A stretch of DNA of 64,000 bases from Panorpa germanica (taxonomy: Eukaryota; Arthropoda; Insecta; Mecoptera; Panorpidae): positions 710,001 to 774,000 of the forward strand of contig CAVMBN010000233.1 of the NCBI GenBank assembly GCA_963678705.1, in the 5' to 3' direction. The position numbers were made by a program, and so were the translations under genes. Positions 1 to 9,349 of the stretch are shown here, piece by piece (position 1 is the stretch's first letter; every line of letters begins with the position of its first letter). The notes under the pieces were generated by a model that made no database searches, was not told the origin of the DNA, and saw nothing but the letters and a program-made list of their open reading frames with translations.

Positions 1-564
1 CTTCTCAAGTATCTTAACCTTAAGAGCTTCAACCTCCAAGAGTTCATCACGTGATTCCATAGCACATTTAAAACCTTCATAGCTATCTGGTAGACTATAT
101 AATAACATTACAGACAATAAATCTTTATTCACTTCAATATCCATAGCTCCAAGTCGATCAACTATATCCGAAAACTTGTTTACATGATCCCTGACATCAC
201 CACCTTCAGACATCTTGTGAAGCATAAGTTGCTTAAGTAATAAAGCTTTTCTTGCAGGTCCTTTGGAAGCATAAACTGAGGCAAGTTTTTGCCAAACTTC
301 ATGAGAAGTATTACAACCTCGGACATGCTGCAATTCCGTTGAACTAATTGCTAATATTACTTCTGACTTAGCTTTACGATCAATTTTTATCCATCCATTT
401 CTTTCTTCTTGATTATTTTCCGCAGCAACAGGAATCGGTTTTTCACCACTGACATATTCCCACAAATCATTTTTGATCAATAGCGCCTCAACATGAATTT
501 TCCAGGCTTCATAATTGTCCTTACTCAACAGCTCAAATCTTGTAGCACTCACTGATATCGTCAT
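1..564 (-). CDS. Copia gag, N-terminal part (element cut by window edge)
   Basis: This is the start of a Ty1/Copia gag-pol polyprotein, read leftward from an ATG at 564-562 and running open for 188 codons off the window edge. It matches the first ~188 residues of the three other Copia copies here almost residue for residue. It covers the UBN2/DUF4219-type gag region, which forms the virus-like particle; the zinc knuckle and everything downstream lie outside the window. The start is set by the short leader after the primer site at 584-599. I see no stop or frameshift in this part. Whether the rest is intact cannot be judged. Family assignment is by internal comparison and is firm. Confidence 0.9.
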   Translation of the reverse strand, partial: MTISVSATRFELLSKDNYEAWKIHVEALLIKNDLWEYVSGEKPIPVAAENNQEERNGWIKIDRKAKSEVILAISSTELQHVRGCNTSHEVWQKLASVYASKGPARKALLLKQLMLHKMSEGGDVRDHVNKFSDIVDRLGAMDIEVNKDLLSVMLLYSLPDSYEGFKCAMESRDELLEVEALKVKILEK

Positions 565-583
565 ATTAATTTTTTTAATTAAA

Positions 584-599
584 GCCTGGGCCCATAACC
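584..599 (-). other. Copia primer-binding site (half initiator tRNA-Met)
   Basis: On the + strand this reads GCCTGGGCCCATAACC, which equals the anticodon stem-loop of eukaryotic initiator tRNA-Met. On the element's strand it is therefore complementary to an internal tRNA segment and not to the CCA 3' end. This is the half-tRNA priming known for Drosophila copia. It directly abuts the LTR, and the same motif recurs in the other three Copia copies. Confidence 0.85.
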
Positions 600-806
600 T
601 ATTGAAGCAGATATTATATGCACAGTTATATATTAAATATTTTATTAATTAATAAGTCCTCAGACTGAAATTATACAGAAAGTCCTCAGACAATATTTCT
701 TATAGACATAAAACAAATGAATTTAATATAATAATTTTTTATATAAACAAAAACAAAACAAGTTTAAGTAATTTAATTTAAGAATGAATGTATTGTAATT
801 CCAACA
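600..806 (-). repeat. 5' LTR of the left-edge Copia copy
   Basis: This 207-bp LTR, read on the minus strand, starts TGTTGGAATTACAATACATT and ends GCTTCAATA next to the primer site. It shares both ends and the GTCTGAGGACTTATTAATTA core with the LTRs of Copia B and C, but it is shorter. Satellite sequence resumes immediately at 807 with CATAT, which is the presumed target duplication. The other LTR is outside the window, so that duplication cannot be confirmed. Confidence 0.85.
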
Positions 807-896
807 CATATATTTGTATGTGAAAATTTATTATTTTGTATTGAATTTTACTTTACCACACAATCTAAATGTATTTTAAAGTAACAGAAATGTACT
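807..896 (+). repeat. Satellite monomer fragment between two retroelements
   Basis: About 90 bp of the 282-bp satellite monomer (the CATATATTTGTATG to AAAGTAACAGAAATGTACT part) separate the left-edge Copia LTR from the BEL LTR. The last five bases, GTACT, are duplicated at 6335-6339 after the BEL element. The monomer then continues in phase, showing that BEL inserted into a pre-existing satellite array. Confidence 0.9.
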
Positions 897-1233
897 TGTT
901 AAAGAAACAAATAAACATTTACCTTCTATTAAATATTTATAAATTTCTTTATTGTCAAATTTATTTATTATCTTAGTAACCTTTTAAAATTGTAAAATCA
1001 TTAACTAGAATTCATTTGTTTCTATTCATTCATTTTTATTAGCTTAATAAAGCATGTTCATTTTGTCGCATTAGTATTATTTCAATAAAGGTTTAATTAA
1101 TTATATTAAATTAATACAATTAATTGTTGTTAATTACCAATGAATTTAATTACGAAACATCAGCAAAATTATACAATATTATAAAATTGGGTGTTTACTT
1201 AATTGCATAGAAAAAGACACCCAAACCCAAACA
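897..1233 (+). repeat. 5' LTR of BEL element
   Basis: A 337-bp direct repeat starting TGTTAAAGAAAC and ending CCCAAACCCAAACA, the same ends as the 3' LTR. An AATAAA-containing stretch (AATAAAGG) lies near the middle and is a candidate polyadenylation signal. Four substitutions against the 3' LTR are clustered around 1120-1165. Confidence 0.92.
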
Positions 1234-1520
1234 TTGGTCCTTTGAGCTGCGGATATCGTAAATTAAACATTGGTCCTTCGAGCTGCGGATATCGTAAATT
1301 AACCATTGGTCCTTATAAAAACGGATGTCGTCAAGCAACTATTGTTGCATATAACAACGGATGTCATAAAACAACCATTGGTGCTTATAGCAACGGATGT
1401 CGTCAACCAACCATTGTTCCATTGAGCAACGGATGTTATCAACCAACAATTGGTGCTTATAGCAACGGATGTCGTCAACCAACCATTGTTCCATTGAGCA
1501 ACGGATGTTGTCAACCAACC
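1233..1520 (+). repeat. 36-bp minisatellite built on the BEL primer-binding site
   Basis: Eight units of exactly 36 bp start at 1233, 1269, 1305, 1341, 1377, 1413, 1449 and 1485, with a ninth fading out at 1521. Each begins ATTG and contains a GGAT(A/G)T core. The first two carry TGGTCCTT(T/C)GAGC. TGGTCCTTCGAGC is complementary to the 3' end of insect tRNA-Tyr (CCA plus acceptor stem), so the array is a tandem amplification of the primer site. The unit touching the LTR (1235-1247) has one mismatch; the second unit (1271-1283) is a perfect match. Because 36 is divisible by three, all forward frames stay periodic and one is open for 112 codons. I do not think this encodes a protein. Confidence 0.9.
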
Positions 1521-1773
1521 ATTTTTGAACAGCTATTGTGAATTGAACAAAATGAATCCACACCATCTTCGAAAATTGATTATGGGGTAAAATATTGAAA
1601 TTCTGCATATTACACTACAACATAGCTAAGAATTGATTATCTGGAGCATAAAAATACTGCATATATAATCTAGTTTTTGATGTAACCGATAAATAATTAA
1701 TAACCCCATTTGCATCTGGTTTATAATTGCTTTCAATATTATATTTTACATTCGTTCTCATAGAAATGGTCAC
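1521..1773 (+). other. BEL leader between the two tandem arrays
   Basis: Non-coding leader sequence. It holds a weak direct repeat of about 57 bp: AATTGATTAT recurs near 1577 and 1631, each followed by a run ending CTGCATAT. Otherwise I see no feature. Confidence 0.5.
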
Positions 1774-2410
1774 TTATACCTCAACCTCATAGAGTTGATT
1801 TATTAGGTATATACATACATTAATTTAAATATACGTCAACCTCATAGAGTTGATTTCATACGTATATGATTAATCATTTATACCTCAACCTCATAGAGTT
1901 GATTTCATAGGTATATACATAAATTTTAATATACGTCAACCTCATAGAGTTGATTTCATACGTATATGTTTAATCACTTATACCTCAACCTCATAGAGTT
2001 GATTTCATAGGTATATACATAAATTTTAATATACGTCAACCTCATAGAGTTGATTTCATACGTAAATGTTTAATCACTTATACCTCAACCTCATAGAGTT
2101 GATTTCATAGGTATATACATAAATTTTAATATACGTCAACCTCATAGAGTTGATTTCATACGTATATGTTTAATCATTTATACCTCAACCTCATAGAGTT
2201 GATTTCATAGGTACATACATAAATTTTAATATACGTCAACCTCATAGAGTTGATTTCATACGTATATGTTTAATCATTTTATACCTCAACCCCACAAAGT
2301 TGATTTCATAGGTATATACATTAATTTAAATATACGTCAACCCCACAAAGTTGATTTTATACGTATATTTTTATTCATCTACACCTCAAACCCACAAAGT
2401 TGTTAGGTAT
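1774..2410 (+). repeat. 50-bp alternating dyad array in BEL leader
   Basis: Thirteen units spaced 49-55 bp apart share the core TCAACCTCATAGAGTTGATT. The core TCAAC starts at 1781, 1836, 1885, 1936, 1985, 2036, 2085, 2136, 2185, 2236, 2286 and 2336, with a degenerate TCAAA at 2386. Two unit types alternate: one bracketed by ACC and AGGTAT, the other by ATACG and ACGTAT, giving a 100-bp dimer period. Each unit is a dyad (TCAAC/GTTGA, and ATACG/CGTAT or TACCT/AGGTA), so each could fold as a hairpin in the transcript. The last three units carry a shared CCCACAAAG variant. Confidence 0.9.
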
Positions 2411-2464
2411 ATACATAACTTATTTACTGTTTTGATTAAATATTCAATAATATTTATTATCATC

Positions 2465-2830
2465 ATGGCAGTATTAAGAAAACTAAATGCTAAATTGCAT
2501 TGCATTCAATCTACTTTAGATATTCATATCAAATTAATTAATAAAATAAATGTAGATGATCCTTCTACTTATAATATTCACAAAATAAGATCTTATAAAG
2601 AAATATGTTCTCCTCTGTTTGATGAATTACAAGAAATTTGCACTTCAATACTGGAACTAAGTATTGATAACGCTTCTGAAACAAAAAGAATAGATGATAT
2701 ACGTGCTGATTTTTACAATAAATATTTAGAAATAAAGTCCGTAGTAAATGAAATACTTTCTAATCCTGAACCGGAATTATCTCTAAATATAAGTAATTCA
2801 TGCAATCATACTAATAACGATATTAATTAA
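2465..2830 (+). pseudogene. BEL gag, N-terminal part
   Basis: From ATG 2465 this reads 121 codons starting MAVLRKLNAKLHCIQSTL, a helical, charged N-terminal gag region like that of Pao-type elements, and ends at an in-frame TAA (2828-2830). The same frame continues through the next segment to the long ORF at 2948, so this stop splits one original gag. The frame is open upstream to 2351, inside the repeat array. ATG 2465, just past the array, is the more plausible start. Confidence 0.65.
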
Positions 2831-5055
2831 CATCGTATCTCTGTAACTTCTTTCTACGGTGATATTGCAAGTTGGAATGCCTTTAAATCAAGTTATATGA
2901 GCTTGATTCACAGTTAAGTTAATTTTTCTAATCTCAAAAAGCTTCATTTGCTTAGAAGTTATTTAAAGGGTGAAGCACTTGATAACATATTATACGTAGA
3001 AATTGATGGCAAAAACTACAATTTATGCTGGGAACTTTTGCTTGAAATGTACAACAGTACAAAGCAAAGAATTTCTGATCACATTAATTTATTTTTAAAT
3101 ATCCCTAATTTAAATTTAGAATGTAGTGATAACTTGAGAACCACAGCATCCCTTATTAGAAAATATGTAAAGTCTTTGGAAAATAGTATTCCTCATTTAT
3201 CTGAAAAACGTTGGGATCAATATATTACTGCTTTAATTATCAAAAAGTTAGATTCTTCCACTAAAGCTCAATGGCATTTGTCTCAAAGCCCTAAAAATGA
3301 TTTTCTAACTATTGATTCACTTCTATCAAGCATGTTGGAACGCGCCCATGAAATTGATGAGCAACGTGAATATTTAAAAGTTAGTGCGAAACCCAAATCT
3401 CAGAAATCTGTAGTAGTTTCTCAGAATAATAAATGCTATTTTTGTAATGGCAATCACCCAGTCCACCAATGCAAGACATTTTCTAATTGGACAGTAAGTT
3501 CACGTATTAAACAAGCCAGAAAACATAATTTATGTTTGAACTGTATGAGAAAAGGTCACCTTACTAAAAAATGCACTTCAAAATACTCATGTAATGTATG
3601 TGAAAAGATGCATCATACTTTGTTGCATTTATCTCCTTCGACCTCTAAACCACCTCAAAATGATTTAGCTATTTCACCCACCTCTAGTGATACTTTCACA
3701 TCTCAAACTCTAAATGCTAATCAAACTTTGCATTCAACAGCATTAGTTGAAGACATTGATGATAAAGGTAAATCGGTTATAGCAAGGGCATTACTTGATA
3801 ATGGAAGTCAAACCAGTTATATAACTAAACATTTAGCTCATAAATTAAGTAATAACTTAATGAATACTAGTGTAGTTATATCTGGAATTGGCAATGCATC
3901 TACAAATGTCACTTCTAAAATAAATGTAAATATACATTCTTTAACTACACAGTTTAATTGTCTAGTTATGGACAAAATAACTAATAAAATACCACACTCT
4001 GAAATAAATATTTCAAACTTTGTGATTCCTAAACACATCAAACTAGAATATCCACATTTCAATAATCCAAACCTGAAGCAAATTGCTGAACGCTGTCATA
4101 GAAATAATCTAATTTTGTACAGCACTGGTTTTAAATTAAGAAATTGGATATCAAATTCACACATATTATTATCAGGTATCAAAGGTACTAACTCGGATAA
4201 ACATTTTATAATCGATTCTAATGAATCGGAAAATGTCAAGACCCTTGGGGTAAAATGGGATTCTGAATCCGACACCTTTAAGTATAATATTACTTTAAAG
4301 CCAACTAATAAATATGCTAAACGCAATATTTTGTTATTTATTCCCAAAATATTTAATCCATTAGGATTACTATCACCTTGCATCATTCCATTTAAAATTA
4401 TGATTCAAACATTATGGTTACATAAATTGAATTGGGATGATGAATTACCACAAATTTTGATTGAATTTTGGTTAACATTAATACAAAATTTACCAGAATT
4501 AAATAACTTTTCAATACTTAGAAAAGTTATAATCTTAGACTGCATAAATATAGAGTTACACGACTTTTGTGATGCCTCAGAAATGGCTTATGGCGCCTGC
4601 GTATATTTTAAATCTTTTAACATTCAAAGCGATTCACAATTATCGTTAGTACATTCTATATCTAAGGTTGCACCACTAAAAATACTTAGCATTCCTTGTT
4701 CAGAGTTATGCTCAGTTTTAATATTGAGTAAAATGACTCAAAAATTAATAAGCATTCTACCTATCAAGATTAATAAAGTTATACTTTGGTCTGATTCGAC
4801 AATAGTATTATCTTGGTTAAAACTTTTACCACATACTTTAAAGGTATTTATAGCTAATCGTATCTCTGAAATACAATCAATTATGATGGACCCATTTCAA
4901 TGGAGTCACATAACTAAAGACAGTAACCCTGCTGATTATATTTCCCATGGTACAATTGCTAACCAAGTCATAAATAACTATTTATGGTGTTGGTCATGCC
5001 TTTTCTGGTTTAAACAATCTTTGGATTTGTGGCCTTTTAAATGTAAACCTTAATT
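2831..5055 (+). pseudogene. BEL gag-protease-RT remnant-RNase H
   Basis: This continues the gag frame past the stop at 2828. It has a second in-frame TAA at 2915-2917 and is then open from 2948 to 5053 (about 700 codons). Gag (DUF1759-like, LLRSYLKGEA) is followed by zinc knuckles C163-C166-H170-C175, C196-C199-H204-C209 and a third Cys/His cluster at 215-227, numbering from 2948. The A17-type protease shows D284-N-G-S. Near residue 380 the sequence jumps to the thumb side of RT (TGFKLRNWISN), so the RT palm with its catalytic aspartates is missing. RNase H-like sequence follows (DFCDASEMAYGACVY, WSDSTIVLSWL). It cannot make a working polymerase. The reading frame survives the deletion. Confidence 0.85.
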
Positions 5056-5920
5056 AATATAATATTAATTATGCCGGTCCGATAATATTTAAAAATCGGT
5101 AAGGACTTTTAAGGAGCTTTCATTAAAGCAGCTTACATTTTTTTTTATATATTTACTTTACTACTAAAGCAATTTATTTTGAATTTGTTACGGAATTGAC
5201 TCAATGTTTCCTCGCAGCACTTAATCGGTTTATATTTCGCTGTGGAAATCCTTACACTATATACTCCGATAATGGAACTAACTTTGTGGGAACTAACAAT
5301 ATTTTAGCAAAATTTCTTGCTAATGAGTCAAAGACTTCTAAACTTGCAGTTTCTGCTTCTGAATTATCCATTACTTGGAAATTCATACAACTCAGACCTC
5401 CACATTTTGGTAGGCTGTGGGAAACGAATGTAAAATCTACTTAGTCATTTGAAAAAAAAGTTCTAATGAACAGTTATCTTTCTTATAAAGATTTATATAC
5501 TCTTTTGACAAAAGTAAAAGCAATCTTAAATTCCCGATCATTATATGCTATGTCCTCTGACCCTAACTAATTAAATCCTATCACCCCTGGATACTTAATT
5601 ATCGGTCGCCTCATTACTAGTATCACACCAGCAGCGCATCCTCCAGTTAATTTAAATAAAATGCAACGATTCTCTCATATACAAGATTGTATCCAACATT
5701 ACTGGAAAAGATTGTCATCTGATTATATCAATCACTGCCAACAAAGAAGCAAATGGAAGACAACTACTAGTCCAGACATTAAAATAGGATCTCTGGTCTT
5801 AATTAATGAAGACAATATGCCACCAACCCAATGGGCATTAGGACAAATAATAAAATCATTACCAGGCACAGATTCACAAGCACGAGTAGCAGTATTAAAA
5901 CACACAATATGGTAAAACTA
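5056..5920 (+). pseudogene. BEL integrase remnants and C-terminal domain
   Basis: Pieces of integrase are separated by stops. From about 5165, a frame gives TKAIYFEFVTELTQCFLAAL and then SDNGTNFVGTN, the second catalytic Asp region of an rve core, ending at 5444. A second piece at 5475-5570 keeps AILNSRSLYAMSSDPN and a stop. A third, at 5580-5915, gives the BEL-type C-terminal region (HYWKRLSSDYI, LVLINEDNMPPTQWALGQI). The block 5056-5165 has lost the start of the integrase. The catalytic Glu region is degenerate. I read it as a dead integrase. Confidence 0.8.
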
Positions 5921-5985
5921 CTAGAGCCGTAATAAAATTTGCCTTACTACCCTTAGACAATATTGATGCACCTGCCGATACATCA

Positions 5986-5997
5986 ACGGGGGGAGTA
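5986..5997 (+). other. BEL polypurine tract
   Basis: ACGGGGGGAGTA lies directly before the 3' LTR, in the position expected of the primer for plus-strand synthesis. Confidence 0.8.
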
Positions 5998-6334
5998 TGT
6001 TAAAGAAACAAATAAACATTTACCTTCTATTAAATATTTATAAATTTCTTTATTGTCAAATTTATTTATTATCTTAGTAACCTTTTAAAATTGTAAAATC
6101 ATTAACTAGAATTCATTTGTTTCTATTCATTCATTTTTATTAGCTTAATAAAGCATGTTCATTTTGTCGCATTAGTATTATTTCAATAAAGGTTTAATTA
6201 ATTATATTAAATTAATACAAATAATTGTTGTTATTTACCAATGATTTTAATTAAGAAACATCAGCAAAATTATACAATATTATAAAATTGGGTGTTTACT
6301 TAATTGCATAGAAAAAGACACCCAAACCCAAACA
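5998..6334 (+). repeat. 3' LTR of BEL element
   Basis: 337 bp, the same length and ends as the 5' LTR, with four differences seen (for example TACAAATAATTG here against TACAATTAATTG). It is followed at once by the target duplication GTACT and by satellite in the phase expected from the left flank. Confidence 0.92.
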
Positions 6335-8876
6335 GTACTAATATTTAAAAAATTTTATTTTTTTAGTTCCATCACTACAATTTTTGTGTAAAAGGGACAC
6401 AGTACAACTGCAAGTTCAAAAAATATAAAAGTTATTATTAATTTTAATTTCATATTATATATAGCAGCACTTGTGTAAACAAATGTGCATGTAATAATAA
6501 AAAAAAAACTATTTAATAACTTTTAATCATATAATTGTATGTAAAAATGTATTTTTTTGTAAAGAATGTCACGTTAACACTTACTCTTAAGCTATTTTAA
6601 AGTAACAGAAATGTATTAATATTTTAAAATTTTTATTTTTTTAGTTCCATCCTTACTATTTTTGAGTAAAAAAGACACAGTAGGTACAACTGCAAGTATA
6701 AAAAATATAAAAGTTAATAATAATTTTAATTTCATATTATATATAGCAGCACTTGTGTGAACAAATGTGCATGTTATAATAAAGAAAAAACTATTTAATA
6801 ACTTTTAACCATATAATTGTAAATAAAAATGTATTTTTTTGTAAGAATGTCACGTTAACACCCACTCTAAAGCTATTTTAAAGTAACAGAAATGTATTAA
6901 TATTTTAAAATTTTTATTTTTTTAGTTCCATCACTACAATTTTTGTGTAAAAGAGGCACAGTTAGTACAACAGCAAGTTCAAAAAATATAAAAGTTATTA
7001 TTAATTTTAATTTCATATTATATATAGCAGCACTTGTGTGAACAAATGTGCATGTTATAATAAAAAAAAACTATTTAATAACTTTTTACCATATAATTGT
7101 ATGTAAAAATGTATTTTTTTGTATAGAATGTCACGTTATCACCCACTTTTAAGCTATTTTAAAGTAACAGAAATGTGTTATTATTTCAAAAATTTTATTT
7201 TTTTAGTTCCATCATTACCATTTTTAAGTAAAAAAGACACAGTTGGTACAACTGCAAGTACAAAAAATATATAAGTTAATAATAATTTTAATTTCATATT
7301 ATATATAGCAGCACTTGTGTATACAAATGTGCATGATAAAATAAAAACAAAATTTTATAAATTTTAATCATATATTTGTATGTAAAAATTTATTTTTTTG
7401 TATAGAATTTCACTTTACCACACAATCTAAATGTATTTTAAAGTAACAGAAATGTATTAATATTTTAAAATTTTTATTTTTTTAGTTCCATCACTACAAT
7501 TTTTGTGTAAAAGAGGCACAGTTAGTACAACAGCAAGTTCAAAAAATATAAAAGTTATTATTAATTTTAATTTCATATTATATATAGCAGCACTTGTGTG
7601 AACAAATGTGCATGTTATAATAAAAAAAAACTATTTAATAACTTTTTACCATATAATTGTATGTAAAAATGTATTTTTTTGTATAGAATGTCACGTTATC
7701 ACCCACTCTTAAGCTATTTTAAAGTAACAGAAATGTGTTATTATTTTAAAAATTTAATTTTTTTAGTTCCATCATTACTATTTTTGAGTAAGAAAGACAC
7801 AGTTGGTACATCTGCATGTACAAAAAATATAAAAGTTAATAATAATTTTAATTTTAAATTATATATAGCAGCACTTGTGTATACAAATGTGCATTATAAA
7901 ATAAAAACAAAATTTTATAACTTTTAACCATATATTTGTATGTAAAAATTTATTTTTTTGTATAGAATTTCACTTTATCACCCAATCTTAATGTATTTTA
8001 AAGTAACAGAAATGTATTAATTTTTTTTAATTTTTGATTTTGTAGTTCCTTAGCTACTATTTTTGAGTAAAAAAGACACAGTTGGTACAACTGCAAGTAT
8101 AAAAAATATAAAAGTTAATAATTTCAATTTCATATTATATATAGCAGCACTTGTGTAAACAAATGTACATGTTAAAATAAAAAAATAATTAAATAACTTT
8201 TAACCATATAATTGTATGTAAAAATGTATTTTTTTGTAAAGAATGTCACGTTATCACCCACTCTTAAGCTATTTTAAAGTAACAGAAATGTGTTATTATT
8301 TTAAAAATTTTATTTTTTTAGTTCGATCATTACTATTTTTAAGTAAGAAAGACACAGTTGGTACAACTGCAAGTACAAAAAATATAAAAATTAATAATAA
8401 TTTTAATTTCATATTATATATAGCAGCACTTGTGTATACAAATGTGCATGAAAAAATAAACACAAAATTTTATAACTTTTAACCATATATTTGTATGTAA
8501 AAATTTATTTTTTTGTATAGAATTTCACTTTATCACCCAAAATTAATGTATTTTAAAGTAACAGAAATGTATAAATTTTTTTTAATTTTTAATTTTTTAG
8601 TTCCTTAACTACTATTTTTGAGTAAAAAAGACACAGTTGGTACAACTGCAAGTACAAAAAATATAAAAGTTAATAATTTCAATTCCATATTATATAAAGC
8701 AGCACTTGTGTGAACAAATGTACATGTTAAAATAAAAAAATAATTAAATAACTTTTAACCATATAATTGTATGTAAAAATATATTTTTTTGTAAAGAATG
8801 TCACGTTATCACCCACTCTTAAGCTATTTTAAAGTAACAAAAATGTGTTATTATTCTAAAAATTTTATTTTTTTAG

Positions 8877-8945
8877 TTCCATCATTACTATTTTTGAGTA
8901 AAAAAGATTCCGTCATTACTATTTTTGAGTAGAAAAGACACAGTT
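8877..8945 (+). repeat. Monomer variant with short internal duplication
   Basis: The piece CATTACTATTTTTGAGTA(A/G)A is doubled inside one monomer, joined by AAAAGATTCCGT. The same variant recurs at about 16464-16530 and 17500-17565, so it was copied as part of a larger unit and is a useful tag for tracing array rearrangement. Confidence 0.8.
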
Positions 8946-9349
8946 GGTACAACTGCAAGTACAAAAAATATAAAAGTTAATAATTTCAATTCCATATTAT
9001 ATATAGCAGCACTTGTGTGAACAAATGTACATGTTAAAATAAAAAAATAATTAAATAACTTTTAACCATATAATTGTATGTAAAAATATATTTTTTTGTA
9101 AAGAATGTCACGATATCACCCACTCTTAAGCTATTTTAAAGTAACAGAAATGTGTTATTATTCTAAAAATTTTATTTTTTTGGTTTCATCATTACTAATT
9201 TTGAGTAAAAAAGACAGTTGGTACAACTGCACGTACAAAAAATATAAAAGTTATTATTAATTTTATTTTCATATTACATATAGCAGCACTTGTGTGAACA
9301 AATGTGCATGTTATAATAAAAAAAAACTATTTAATAACTTTTTACCATA

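Larger units (their letters stand above)
897..6334 (+). mobile_element. BEL/Pao LTR retrotransposon, degenerate
   Basis: A 5.4-kb element with 337-bp LTRs at both ends and a perfect 5-bp target duplication, GTACT (892-896 and 6335-6339). Order: LTR, tRNA-Tyr-type primer site expanded into a minisatellite, a 50-bp repeat array, gag, aspartic protease, RT remnant and RNase H, integrase remnants, purine tract, LTR. The order protease-RT-RNase H-integrase, the A17-type protease and the integrase C-terminal DUF5641-like region identify BEL/Pao. The two LTRs differ at four positions I could find (about 1.2%), all near their 3' halves. The coding part is far more damaged than that, with in-frame stops and a deleted RT core. 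No env-like ORF is present. Confidence 0.9.

Noticed and set aside
584-599. Possible initiator tRNA-Met gene
   Set aside because: Only the anticodon-arm segment is present, next to an LTR. It is a primer-binding site.
1203-1541. 112-codon ORF with a 12-residue repeat
   Set aside because: It overlaps the LTR end and the 36-bp primer-site minisatellite. A unit length divisible by three explains the open periodic frame, and the antisense frames are just as periodic.
1774-2410. CRISPR-like regular array
   Set aside because: The intervals between cores are themselves repeated in alternation, there is no unique spacer, and the context is an insect retroelement leader.
5056-5985. Possible env-like third ORF in the BEL element
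   Set aside because: The fragments read as integrase core and the BEL integrase C-terminal domain. No signal peptide or transmembrane segment was found.
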